Assembly: GCF_022846615.1 (NCBI RefSeq)
Contig: NZ_AP025637.1
Coordinates: forward strand, 1,482,501-1,546,500
DNA length: 64,000 bases
Direction of reading: 5' to 3'
Source of the DNA: Roseomonas fluvialis
GTDB lineage: Bacteria; Pseudomonadota; Alphaproteobacteria; Acetobacterales; Acetobacteraceae
This document shows, piece by piece, positions 44,326-54,275 of this stretch. The notes below the pieces were generated by a model. It made no database searches. It saw only the letters and a program-made list of their open reading frames with translations, and had not been told where the DNA came from. Position numbers and translations under genes: made by a program. Position 1 is the stretch's first letter. The number at the start of each line of letters is the position of its first letter.

Positions 44326-45225
44326 ATGAGCGCGACCACCGAACCGCAGCAGACCAACGCCGCCACCGCCCAGCCGGAGACCATGACCTGGGACAGCCGG
44401 TCGCGGCGCATGGTGACGATCTACGTACCGCTGGTGTGCTTCCTGATCATCCTGCTGTTCCCGTTCTATTGGATGACGATCACGGCCTTCAAGCCGAACG
44501 CCGAGCTGTACGATTACGGCCGGCACAATCCGTTCTGGATCAGCTCGCCCACACTCGATCACATCCGGCTCCTGCTGTTCGGCACCGCCTATCCGCGCTG
44601 GCTGATGACCACCATGATCGTGTCGGTCTGCGCCACCGTGCTGTCGCTGCTGTCGTCCACGCTCGCCGCCTATGCGATCCAGCGGCTGCGCTACAAGGGC
44701 AGCCAGTATGTCGGCCTGGCGATCTACCTGGCCTACCTGGTGCCGCCGTCGATCCTGTTCATCCCGCTGGCGACCATGGTGTTCCAGCTCGGGCTGTTCG
44801 ACAGCCCGATGGCGCTGATCCTGGTCTATCCGACCTTCCTCATCCCGTTCTGCACCTGGCTGCTGATCGGCTACTTCAAGTCGATCCCTTTCGAGCTCGA
44901 GGAGTGCGCGCTGATCGATGGTGCGACGCGCCTGCAGATCCTGTGGCAGATCACGCTGCCGCTGGCGGTGCCGGGGCTGATCAGCGCGGGCATCTTCTCC
45001 TTCACGCTGTCCTGGAACGAATTCATCTACGCGCTCGCCTTCATCCAGAGCAGCGAGAACAAGACCGTCCCGGTCGCGATCCTGACCGAACTGGTGACCG
45101 GCGACGTGTACCAGTGGGGCGCGCTGATGGCGGGCTCGCTGCTGGGCTCGCTGCCGGTCGCGATCTTCTATTCCTTCTTCGTGGACTACTACGTCTCCTC
45201 CCTCACCGGCGCGGTGAAGGAATAG
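44326..45225 (+). CDS. ABC transporter permease (MalG/UgpE-like)
   Basis: This predicts a 299-residue inner-membrane permease with six helices, the partner of the previous one. It has 'FPFYWMTITAFKPNAELYD' at the first periplasmic loop and the EAA loop 'FELEECALIDGATRLQILWQ'. The conserved 'FTLSWNEFIYALAF' near the C-terminus is typical of MalG/UgpE. It completes a full CUT1 importer (ATPase, binding protein, two permeases). Confidence 0.93.
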   Translation: MSATTEPQQTNAATAQPETMTWDSRSRRMVTIYVPLVCFLIILLFPFYWMTITAFKPNAELYDYGRHNPFWISSPTLDHIRLLLFGTAYPRWLMTTMIVSVCATVLSLLSSTLAAYAIQRLRYKGSQYVGLAIYLAYLVPPSILFIPLATMVFQLGLFDSPMALILVYPTFLIPFCTWLLIGYFKSIPFELEECALIDGATRLQILWQITLPLAVPGLISAGIFSFTLSWNEFIYALAFIQSSENKTVPVAILTELVTGDVYQWGALMAGSLLGSLPVAIFYSFFVDYYVSSLTGAVKE

Positions 45226-45253
45226 GGGCGTCCGCACATCAGGAGAGAGAGCC

Positions 45254-46297
45254 TTGGCGAAGTACACCATCCTCACGCCCGCGGGCGCGTCCTTCACCAC
45301 GCAGGGCGGGGGCTACGACTACGAAATGGAGGCGCTGGAAGGCACCGGCGCCGAGATCGTGGAATGCCCGGCGACTGAGGCTGGCTTCATCGCGGCCGCG
45401 CCCAACGCCGATGCCGTCTACGCGAAGGGCATGAAGTTCACCGCGGCGATGATCGATGCGCTGACCAAGTGCCGGCACATCGCACTCGGCACCGTGGGCG
45501 TGGACTATGTCGATGTCGCAGCGGCGACGGCGAAGGGCATTCCGGTCACCAACTGCCCCGATACCTTCATCGAGGAAGTGGCCGACCACGCGATGATGCT
45601 GCTGCTGGCCGCACACCGCCGCTGCATCGAACAGGACCGCATGGTGCGCGAAGGGCGCTGGGCGGAAGGCCGCCCGCAACTGCTGCAGATCCCGCGGCTG
45701 ATGGGCCAGACGCTGGGCTTCATCGGCTTCGGCCGCGTGGCGCGCGCCACCGCGCGGCGTGCCAAGGCCTTCGGGCTGCACATGAAGGCGTTCGATCCGT
45801 ATGTGGAGGAACTGACGCTCTCCGCCCTCGGCGTCGAGCCTGCCTCGCTGAGAGAAGTGCTGTCCACCTCCGACTTCGTCTCGATGCACCTGCCCGACAC
45901 GCCCGAGACGCGCGGCTTCCTCAAGGAACACCACTTCCGCCAGATGAAGAAGACCGCGATCTTCGTCACCACCGGCCGCGGGCCTACGGTGAACGAAGCC
46001 GCGCTGATCAAGGCGCTGGAGGAGAAGTGGATCGCCGGCGCCGGCCTCGATGTGTTCGAGATCGAACCCACCAGGCAGGACAACCCACTGCACAGGATGC
46101 CGCACATCATCCTCTCGCCGCACAATGCCTCGGCATCCTCACGCTTCGATCCTGCGCGCAAGCGGCGCGTGGGGCAGGAACTGGCGCTGACCATGCAGGG
46201 GAAGTGGCCGATGTCCTGCGTCAATCCGACCGTGCTGGAGAAGTCGACGCTGCGGCGCTGGCAGCCCTATTCGATGGAACGCGGGCCCAATTCGTAA
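45254..46297 (+). CDS. D-2-hydroxyacid dehydrogenase family protein
   Basis: This predicts a 347-residue NAD(P)-dependent oxidoreductase. The nucleotide-binding motif is 'LGFIGFGRVARATARRAKAFG' with an Asp about 20 residues later. Catalytic residues fit the family: Arg in 'FVTTGRGPTVNEAAL', Glu in 'LDVFEIEPT', and His in 'ILSPHNASASS'. It starts at a TTG at 45254 with AGGAG eight bases upstream. It could reduce or oxidise a hydroxyacid from the imported compound. It lies 28 bp after the second permease. Confidence 0.88.
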   Translation: MAKYTILTPAGASFTTQGGGYDYEMEALEGTGAEIVECPATEAGFIAAAPNADAVYAKGMKFTAAMIDALTKCRHIALGTVGVDYVDVAAATAKGIPVTNCPDTFIEEVADHAMMLLLAAHRRCIEQDRMVREGRWAEGRPQLLQIPRLMGQTLGFIGFGRVARATARRAKAFGLHMKAFDPYVEELTLSALGVEPASLREVLSTSDFVSMHLPDTPETRGFLKEHHFRQMKKTAIFVTTGRGPTVNEAALIKALEEKWIAGAGLDVFEIEPTRQDNPLHRMPHIILSPHNASASSRFDPARKRRVGQELALTMQGKWPMSCVNPTVLEKSTLRRWQPYSMERGPNS

Positions 46298-46300
46298 GGC

Positions 46301-46352
46301 GGAGGGGCGCTGCCCCTCCGGACCTCCCCGCCAAGGGCCGAGAGGCCCTTGG
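46301..46352. repeat. Two adjacent GC-rich hairpins (dispersed-repeat type)
   Basis: Two perfect stems lie side by side: 46301-46308 with 46312-46319 (8 bp, 3-base loop), and 46331-46339 with 46344-46352 (9 bp, GAGA loop). The second has a GNRA-type tetraloop. They occupy the gap between the dehydrogenase and the DUF3830 gene. The double-hairpin layout is like dispersed extragenic palindromes in related genomes, a resemblance from memory. It may also trim transcription before the last gene. Confidence 0.65.
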
Positions 46353-46429
46353 ATCCCGTCACTTGGCGCCTTGCGCGAAGGGCGAACCGCGCTTAACCGC
46401 GGACAGCACCACGCACAAAGGACGCACTC

Positions 46430-46843
46430 ATGGCGGACGTCATCATCGATATCGGCGGCGAGATCTTCGAAGCCGTCTACGAAAGCAAGGACGCGCCCAA
46501 GACCGTCGCGCGGTTCTGCGACTTCATCCCCTACAGCAACCGCATCATCCATGTGCGCTGGTCAGGCGAGGCGTGCTGGATCCCGATGGGCGACTACGAC
46601 CTCGGCCTGTCCTTCGAGAACGCGACGTCCCACCCGGCACCTGGCCACGTCATCGTCTATCCGGGCGGGGTCAGCGAGACCGAAATCCTGATCGCCTATG
46701 GCCCGACCGCCTTCGCGTCCAAGGCTGGCCCGCTCGCAGGCAACCATGTTCTGACCATCACGGGTGGACTGGATCGCCTGGCAGTGATCGGCCGGTCGGT
46801 GCTGTGGGACGGCGCTAAGCCGATCACCTTTCGCCCGGCGTAA
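46430..46843 (+). CDS. DUF3830 (cyclophilin-like fold) protein
   Basis: This predicts a 137-residue soluble protein of the DUF3830 family. Visible features are 'ESKDAPKTVARFCDFIPYSN', 'IHVRWSGEACWIPMGDY', 'HPAPGHVIVYPGGVSETEILIAYG' and 'PLAGNHVLTITGGLDRL'; the cyclophilin-like beta barrel is a family property. Genes of this type repeatedly accompany transport and catabolic operons, which fits its position 132 bp after the dehydrogenase, though two hairpins lie between. Its function is unknown. Confidence 0.8.
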   Translation: MADVIIDIGGEIFEAVYESKDAPKTVARFCDFIPYSNRIIHVRWSGEACWIPMGDYDLGLSFENATSHPAPGHVIVYPGGVSETEILIAYGPTAFASKAGPLAGNHVLTITGGLDRLAVIGRSVLWDGAKPITFRPA

Positions 46844-46859
46844 TCGGGGCGGCGCAAGG

Positions 46860-46933
46860 TGGCTGGGGGACCTGGATTCGAACCAAGAATGCCCGAGTCA
46901 GAGTCGGGAGTTTTACCGTTAAACTATCCCCCA
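46860..46933 (-). tRNA. tRNA-Gln (anticodon CUG)
   Basis: Read on the minus strand, 74 bases fold as a tRNA: a 7 bp acceptor stem (46927-46933 with 46864-46870), a D arm with TTTAACGGTAAAA, an anticodon stem CCCGA/TCGGG, loop CTCTGAC and hence anticodon CUG, and a T arm with GGTTCGAATCC. The CCA end is encoded at 46860-46862. It lies between the DUF3830 gene and the HdeA-like gene. There is no sign of insertion at its 3' end. Confidence 0.95.
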
Positions 46934-47019
46934 AGCGGGACCGGCACTGGCCGGGGGCGCGCATGTAGCACCGCTGCCCGGCCTCGGCAACACTGCCTCC
47001 TGCCAACCCGGAGTGCCCC

Positions 47020-47547
47020 ATGATGCTCGCCCGCGCCGCCCTCCTTGTCGCGGGCATGCTCGCCGCAGCGCCCGCCCGCGCGCAGGACGCCGCCATCGCC
47101 ACGCTCACCTGTTCCGAGGCGATGGCCGACGGCGCTGCACTGCCCGGGGCGATCCTGCCGGCCACCCTGGCCGGCCTGGTTGCGCTGCGCGCCGGGCGGA
47201 CCGAGGTGAACCTTGCCCTCGGCCCCGCCATCCGCGACGCGCTGCGCGAAGGCTGCCGCGACCCCGCCAACGCGCAGGCCCGGCTGGCCGACCTTGCGGC
47301 CGCGGTGCCGGTGCCGCAGGACGGACCCACGATCGACCTCGCGACACTGACCTGCGCGACGCTCGCGCCGCGCTGGCGGCAGGAGGCGCGGGCGATCGTG
47401 CCGGCGGTCGTGGCCTTCATGGCTGGCGCCGAGGGGCGTGTTGGCCGTGCCGCCTTCGACCGGGTCGGCGAGGGGCTGCCGCGCCAGTGCCGCGACCCGG
47501 CCAACCTCGATCGCCGTGTGCTGGAGGTGGCGGCCAGCCTGCCGTGA
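47020..47547 (+). CDS. Periplasmic protein with two HdeA-like repeats
   Basis: This predicts a 175-residue exported protein. The first ~22 residues form a signal peptide ending 'APARAQ'. The rest holds two similar units of ~70 residues: each starts 'A.LTC' , continues with two helices, and ends with Cys in 'EGCRDPAN' (first) or 'RQCRDPAN' (second). Two Cys per unit and the spacing fit the HdeA/HdeB acid-stress chaperone fold, normally a single domain. So this may be a tandem-fused chaperone. A GGAG precedes the ATG. Confidence 0.65.
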   Translation: MMLARAALLVAGMLAAAPARAQDAAIATLTCSEAMADGAALPGAILPATLAGLVALRAGRTEVNLALGPAIRDALREGCRDPANAQARLADLAAAVPVPQDGPTIDLATLTCATLAPRWRQEARAIVPAVVAFMAGAEGRVGRAAFDRVGEGLPRQCRDPANLDRRVLEVAASLP

Positions 47548-47640
47548 CGCTGCCCCTGCGGGTGGAAACACCTTGCCCGGCGGCCCACATCTCGGGATCA
47601 TTCATGATCGACCGGCTGCCTGGCCGGTCCGGACCCCGAG

Positions 47641-48696
47641 ATGACCGACCACGCGCCCCAGTTCGCCGCCACCGCATTGCCCGAGACGGCGCCGCCGGCG
47701 GCTTCGCGCGTGGAGCACGGGCCGGCGCCCTTCGCGGCACTGGACCTCGGGACCAATAATTGCCGGCTGTTGATGGCGGCCCCGACCTCCTCCGGGTTCC
47801 GGGTGGTCGATTCCTTCAGCCGCATCGTGCGGCTCGGCGAGGGGCTCGCGAATACCGGTCGGCTCGCGGAACCGGCGATGGAACGGGCCGCGGCGGCGCT
47901 GCGCGCCTGCGCCGACAAGCTGGCGCGCCGCCAGGTGCGGCGGCTGGAAGCGGTGGCGACCGAGGCCTGCCGCCGCGCCGAGAACGGCCCGGCCTTCCTC
48001 GCGCGGATCACCGCGGAGACCGGGCTGCGGCTGCGCGTCATCTCGGCGCGCGAGGAAGCCGAGCTCGCGATGGAATCCTGCGCGCCGCTGCTGGAAGCCG
48101 GCGACCGGCGCGCCCTGCTGTTCGACATCGGCGGCGGATCGACCGAGATCGCCTGGATCCGCGTGCCGGCGGATGGGGTGCCGGAACTGATCGGCTATGT
48201 CTCGCTGCCGCTCGGCGTGGTGACGCTTGCCGAGCGCGCCGGCAACTCCTGCTTCACCGAGCACGGCTTCTTCGAGGTGGTGGACGAGGTGGCCGCCTAC
48301 CTTGCGCGGTTCGACCAGGTGCACAGGATCGGGCAGGAGATCCGCGCCGGCGGGGTGCGGCTGATGGGCACCTCGGGCACCGTCACCACGCTGGCGGGGG
48401 TGGCGATGGCGCTGCCGCGCTACCGGCGGCCATTGGTGGATGGCAAGACGCTGGACTGCGAGGCGGCGGACCTGGCGCTCGGCGACCTGTTCGCGCTGGG
48501 GCGCGAAGGGCTGGCGGCGCACCCCTGCGTGGGGCCGGAACGGGTGGAATTCGTCCTGCCAGGCTGCGCGGTCTATGCCGCGATCCGGCGGGTGTGGCCG
48601 ACGCCGCGGCTGACGGTCGCGGACCGTGGCCTGCGGGAGGGAATGCTGACGCGGATGATCCGTGCGGAGCGGGGCGGGCGGCGGCGGGCGCGGTAG
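47641..48696 (+). CDS. Ppx/GppA-family exopolyphosphatase/pppGpp phosphatase
   Basis: This predicts a 351-residue ASKHA-fold phosphatase acting on polyphosphate or pppGpp. Motifs: 'AALDLGTNNCRLLMA' (phosphate-1), 'LLFDIGGGSTEIAW' (phosphate-2) and 'LMGTSGTVTTLAG'. It lacks the C-terminal HD-like domain of the long Ppx forms, as is usual in alphaproteobacteria. It lies upstream of rlmE, a common gene pair there. N-terminal residues 1-28 look like a disordered lead. Confidence 0.9.
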   Translation: MTDHAPQFAATALPETAPPAASRVEHGPAPFAALDLGTNNCRLLMAAPTSSGFRVVDSFSRIVRLGEGLANTGRLAEPAMERAAAALRACADKLARRQVRRLEAVATEACRRAENGPAFLARITAETGLRLRVISAREEAELAMESCAPLLEAGDRRALLFDIGGGSTEIAWIRVPADGVPELIGYVSLPLGVVTLAERAGNSCFTEHGFFEVVDEVAAYLARFDQVHRIGQEIRAGGVRLMGTSGTVTTLAGVAMALPRYRRPLVDGKTLDCEAADLALGDLFALGREGLAAHPCVGPERVEFVLPGCAVYAAIRRVWPTPRLTVADRGLREGMLTRMIRAERGGRRRAR

Positions 48697-48889
48697 CGTC
48701 CGGGTGGTCCGTGCGGGATCCGCCCGGCAATCCGGCCGCGGGCATGGCCGGCTGTCTTGGAAATTTGGGTCGCCTGGTGCGGCTCCGACATCGACCACGG
48801 TCGCGTCTGCACCGGAGGCCGCCTGCGATGCCGCGTCGGGGGCGTGCTACATGGCGCGTGACGCCCGTGCGGGCCCGAGGACGATACCC

Positions 48890-49573
48890 ATGGCGAAGAC
48901 CCCCCCCGGCAGCCGGGGCATGACCACGCGGCTGAAGACCGCCGAGGGGCGTTCCACCGCCTCGCAGCGGTGGCTGACGCGGCAGTTGAACGACCCGTAT
49001 GTGAAGGCGGCGAAGGAGCGCGGGCTGCGGTCCCGCGCGGCGTTCAAGCTGCTGGAGATGGACGAGAAGCTGCACCTGCTGAAGCCCGGGATGCGGGTGG
49101 TGGATTTGGGTGCCGCGCCTGGTGGTTGGACGCAGGTTGCGGTGCAGGCGGTGGGGCCGCGCGGCCAGGTCGTCGCGATCGATATCCTGCCGATGGACCC
49201 GGTGGCGGGTGCGACCGTGCTGCAGGGCGACTTCCAGGAGGAGGAGGCCGAGGCCCGCGTGATCGCGGCCATGGGTGGGCGGGCGGACCTGGTGCTGTCG
49301 GACATGGCGCCGAACACCACGGGGCATACCTCGACCGACCATCTGCGGATCATGGGGCTGGCGGAGATCGCCCTGGATTTCGCGCAGCGCGTGCTGGCGC
49401 CGGGCGGGGCGTTTGCGGCCAAGGTGCTGCAGGGGGGCACGGAGGCGGAGATGCTGGCGGTGCTCAAGCGGGATTTTGTCAGTGTGAAGCACGTGAAGCC
49501 GCCGGCGAGCCGGAAGGACAGTGCGGAGATGTATGTGGTGGGGGTGGGGTTTCGGGGGGCTTTAGCGCTTTAG
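48890..49573 (+). CDS. rlmE: 23S rRNA (uridine-2552-2'-O)-methyltransferase
   Basis: This predicts a 227-residue RrmJ/FtsJ-type enzyme that methylates U2552 of 23S rRNA during large-subunit maturation. The SAM site is 'RVVDLGAAPGGWTQVA'. The catalytic K-D-K-E set is visible: Lys in 'RAAFKLLEM', Asp in 'VLSDMAPNTTG', Lys in 'FAAKVLQGG', Glu in 'DSAEMYVVG'. I use the ATG at 48890 with a GAGG upstream; an ATG 13 codons earlier is possible. It follows the Ppx/GppA gene. Confidence 0.93.
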   Translation: MAKTPPGSRGMTTRLKTAEGRSTASQRWLTRQLNDPYVKAAKERGLRSRAAFKLLEMDEKLHLLKPGMRVVDLGAAPGGWTQVAVQAVGPRGQVVAIDILPMDPVAGATVLQGDFQEEEAEARVIAAMGGRADLVLSDMAPNTTGHTSTDHLRIMGLAEIALDFAQRVLAPGGAFAAKVLQGGTEAEMLAVLKRDFVSVKHVKPPASRKDSAEMYVVGVGFRGALAL

Positions 49574-50058
49574 GGCTTTAGGATTTTGGGCCAATCTGCG
49601 GCGATTGTATGGTTTCGGACAAATGGACGGAGCTTGCGGGTGCCTCTGCCCGAATGTGGGCGCGCCGCCGGTCTGGATCGGCGCGGCGCTTCGGGAGCGC
49701 GGATGCGAATGTCAAAGAACAGTCCCGCCGCCTCTCGCGACGATGAAGAAATTTATCCTATCTCGGCCTGGCGTGAATGTCCAGCAGCCTGACGGCCAGT
49801 GCGCTGGTGCCAACGGTCGGGTCGCGGTCCGCGCTTGCCCGGCGATGGTTCGGCGGGCAAGAGTCGCGCCATGATCCCGCCCCTGCGCGTGCGCCAAGGA
49901 ACGGTCCCGCTGCCGGTCCCGTCTGCCGGGCTGGTGGCAGGATCGGCGCGCGCCGAGGCGCCGCCGGCGTGGAAGCGCCGGTCTGATGGGCGCGCGCTCA
50001 CCGAGAGGGGACAGCGCCCGGCCGTCCCAGCGGGCATGCCCGCTGCACCGGTGCAACG
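49574..50058 (+). other. Gap after rlmE with two weak small ORFs
   Basis: This stretch of about 485 bp has no gene I recognise. Two short open frames run rightward and are chained by four-base overlaps: 49743-49874 (43 residues, 'MKKFILSRPGVNV' start) and 49871-50062 (63 residues), the latter overlapping the start of the next gene by ATGA. Neither has a good Shine-Dalgarno. The coding case is weak, but the chain of overlaps is worth noting. The start of the gap is also richer in T than the surroundings ('CTTTAGGGCTTTAGGATTTTGGG'-like near 49565). Confidence 0.3.
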
Positions 50059-50748
50059 ATGACCCGTCGCGGGGAAGCGCCTCGGCTTCTTCGCCGGCGC
50101 GACGTCCTCGCGGCCGGCCTGGGACTTGGTTCGCTTCGCGCGGGTGATGCCCGCGCGCACATCGTCAGTCCCGGTATTCCTCAGTATTGGCTCCAGGGGG
50201 TGCGGTTCGTCAGTGTCGAGCCGCGAATCCTCGTCCAGGATACCGGCGATCGCCACTGGCGAGCCTTGCGACCGCCGGCCATATCCGGTGATTGGCCGCA
50301 GGCGTCACCGGACGGCTTGATCCGCAACGACCTGGACGTTCGGGACACCGGTCCGTCGGTGCTTCAGCAACGGGTGTGCGAGCTCACCGAGCGTCTCCTG
50401 GCCCAGCCTCGACCGCCCGGGAGCGTGCTGACTGGTCCCAACCCGGAGCCGTATCGCTGGCACCCCATGATGTCGGAGGAGGAACGCGACGCGGCGGTCT
50501 CGATCCAGGTGCAGTTCTATCTGCGTGACATCAGCCAGGACCTGGTTTTTCCGCCACCGACGCGCGTCGCGACCGTGACGCTCACCGAAATCGTCCGCTA
50601 CTTCCGGCGCATCGGGCGCCCCTCGCATTGGGTGTCCGGGCCGGACGTGTCGGTCGAAACCGTCGTGCGTTCCAGTGCGACGACATGGGTGCTGGGGCGG
50701 CTCGACGCGGCGGTGACGCGGACGCTTGAACAGTGGACAGCGCGGTGA
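50059..50748 (+). CDS. Unrecognised protein with Tat-like signal
   Basis: This predicts a 229-residue protein I do not recognise. The first ~35 residues resemble a twin-arginine signal: 'LLRRRDVLAAGLGLGSLRAG', then 'DARAH'. The mature part is mixed, with 'SPGIPQYWLQGVRFVSVEPRI' and a helix-rich C-terminus ending in 'AAVTRTLEQWTAR'. Amino acid use is balanced, which supports a real gene. Its GTGA stop/start overlap with the next short gene suggests an operon. It is the main gene of a segment that breaks the usual rlmE-guaB neighbourhood. Confidence 0.5.
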   Translation: MTRRGEAPRLLRRRDVLAAGLGLGSLRAGDARAHIVSPGIPQYWLQGVRFVSVEPRILVQDTGDRHWRALRPPAISGDWPQASPDGLIRNDLDVRDTGPSVLQQRVCELTERLLAQPRPPGSVLTGPNPEPYRWHPMMSEEERDAAVSIQVQFYLRDISQDLVFPPPTRVATVTLTEIVRYFRRIGRPSHWVSGPDVSVETVVRSSATTWVLGRLDAAVTRTLEQWTAR

Positions 50749-50972
50749 TCGAGATGGCACGGCGCCGGCGGCCAGGGCGCGCAGACACCGGCGCCAGGCG
50801 CGACCATGGCGCCAGCAACTTGGACAACGGCGGCCTGATCCGACCGGAACAGGAGATCGAACGCCTGCGCTGCCTGCTGCGAGAGGGCGCCGCATCGGCG
50901 CCAGCCGTGCGGGCCGACGAGGCCTACTTCACGGTGCTGCGTGACCGCCTGCGCCAGCCGCCGCCGGCGTGA
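50745..50972 (+). CDS. Small basic protein, unrecognised
   Basis: This predicts a 75-residue protein starting at a GTG that overlaps the upstream stop (GTGA). The N-terminal half is Arg-rich and disordered; the C-terminal half forms a helix, 'PEQEIERLRCLLREGAASAP', with a following 'DEAYFTVLRDRL'. That tail has a passing likeness to ParD-type antitoxins, but no toxin gene follows on this strand. A further frame (50969-51217) overlaps its stop but runs antisense into yoeB and is probably not coding. Confidence 0.35.
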   Translation: MIEMARRRRPGRADTGARRDHGASNLDNGGLIRPEQEIERLRCLLREGAASAPAVRADEAYFTVLRDRLRQPPPA

Positions 50973-51122
50973 CGCCCGGGCCGGTCATCGCGCGCGAGGC
51001 AGCCTGGCGGGGCATCGGCCAGGCCATCATTCCCGATGGCCACGAATGGCTACAGGCCGGTCGCGCTGCCGTTCCTCGACGCGCTGACGTGCGCCTGGAA
51101 TCCGCCGCGGCATCCGCGCGCC

Positions 51123-51391
51123 TCACCCATAGTGATACCTACACTGCACCACCTCGATCCGCTGGTCCTCCCCCGCCTTCCCTGCCACGCGGTACACCAG
51201 CCGGTGCTCCCGCGTGATGCGTCGCGACCAGAACCCCGCCAGCGGTCCCTTCAGCGGTTCCGGCTTGCCGAGCCCCGTGCAGGGGTGGCGGCGCGTGTCC
51301 TCGATCATGTCGTTGATGCGCTGGTGGGTGTCGCGGTCGGTGGTGGTCCAGTGCAGGTAGTCCTCCCAGCCTTCGGCCGTGAACCAGACCT

Positions 51392-51395
<4 letters not shown>
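51123..51395 (-). CDS. yoeB: YoeB-type toxin (ribosome-dependent mRNA interferase)
   Basis: This predicts a 90-residue toxin of the Txe/YoeB family, which cuts mRNA on the ribosome. The fold marks are 'VWFTAEGWEDYLHWTTTDRD' at the start, 'GLGKPEPLKGPLAGFWSRRI', 'EHRLVYRV' and the terminal 'QCRYHYG'; the catalytic Glu, Arg and His all appear present. It starts at a GTG at 51395 overlapping the yefM stop by four bases, so antitoxin is made first. The gene looks intact. Confidence 0.9.
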
Positions 51396-53424
<2,029 letters not shown>

Positions 53425-53597
53425 GGTAGCCTCCAGTCGGAGCGGTTCATCCGATCGGGCGAGATTGAGCGCGATCCCAGGCGCGCCGAGGGGTCGCCGC
53501 GGGCCAGGGCGCGCGGAGGCGGGCCGGGCGGGACTCGCTTGTTGCGGCGCGGTCTTCCGGGCCATCCTGGCGGTTCACGTGCCTGGGAACGCCTGCC

Positions 53598-54275
53598 ATG
53601 TCCGCGCCCGAAGCGGTCGTCTTTGACGCCTATGGAACCTTGCTCGACATCGATGCCGCCATGGCCGCCCATGCGCCGCGGCTGGGCGACCGATGGCCGC
53701 TGCTGTCGGCCGAATGGCGGTCGAAGCAACTTGAATACACCTGGGTGCGCAGCCTGACCGGCGCGGCCCATCACGAGGATTTCTGGCTGTGCACCCGCGA
53801 TGCGCTGGCCTTCGTGCTGGCGCGGCACGGCATTGCCGATGCCGCGCTGGCGCGCGACCTGATGGAGGCCTACCGCGTGCTGCCTGCCTATCCCGAAGTG
53901 CCCGAGATGCTGCGCGCCGTGCGCGAACAGGGCATCTCCACCGCCATCCTGTCGAACGGCACGCCGGGCATGCTGGCCGATGCGCTGGCCCATGCCGGCA
54001 TCGCCAGGCTGATCGACGAGGTGCTGAGCGTGGAGGAGGTGGGCGTCTTCAAGCCGGACCCACGTGTGTATCGACTGGCCAGCAGGCAATATGGCTGCCC
54101 GCCGGACCGCCTGGTGTTCATCTCGGCCAATGCCTGGGACGCGCAGGCGGCGCATGCGTTCAACATGCGCGTGGTGCGGGTGAACCGGGCCGATGCGCCG
54201 GATGAATACGGGCTGGCGGCCACGGGCGTGCCGGTGCTGCGCGATCTCTCCGGCCTGCAAGACCTGATCGCGTGA
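53598..54275 (+). CDS. HAD-family hydrolase, L-2-haloacid dehalogenase type
   Basis: This predicts a 225-residue HAD enzyme of the haloacid dehalogenase type II class. The nucleophile Asp10 is in 'VVFDAYGTLLD'; 'AILSNGTPGML' holds the Ser, 'VFKPDPRVYRLA' the Lys, and 'FISANAWDAQAAHAF' the Ser-Asn and final Asp. Such enzymes remove halide from 2-haloacids, but many relatives act on phosphates. Its TGA overlaps the GTG start of rsmB by four bases. It is thus co-transcribed with a ribosomal RNA methyltransferase, and no dehalogenation genes are near. Confidence 0.88.
   Translation: MSAPEAVVFDAYGTLLDIDAAMAAHAPRLGDRWPLLSAEWRSKQLEYTWVRSLTGAAHHEDFWLCTRDALAFVLARHGIADAALARDLMEAYRVLPAYPEVPEMLRAVREQGISTAILSNGTPGMLADALAHAGIARLIDEVLSVEEVGVFKPDPRVYRLASRQYGCPPDRLVFISANAWDAQAAHAFNMRVVRVNRADAPDEYGLAATGVPVLRDLSGLQDLIA

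Noticed and set aside
46860..46933. tRNA-Gln as an island attachment site
   Set aside because: No integrase, repeat or change in composition on either side.
50969..51217. 82-residue frame after the small basic protein
   Set aside because: Overlaps the 3' end of yoeB antisense by about 95 bases, is Pro/Ala/Arg-rich late on, and has no ribosome site; listed only as part of an overlap chain.
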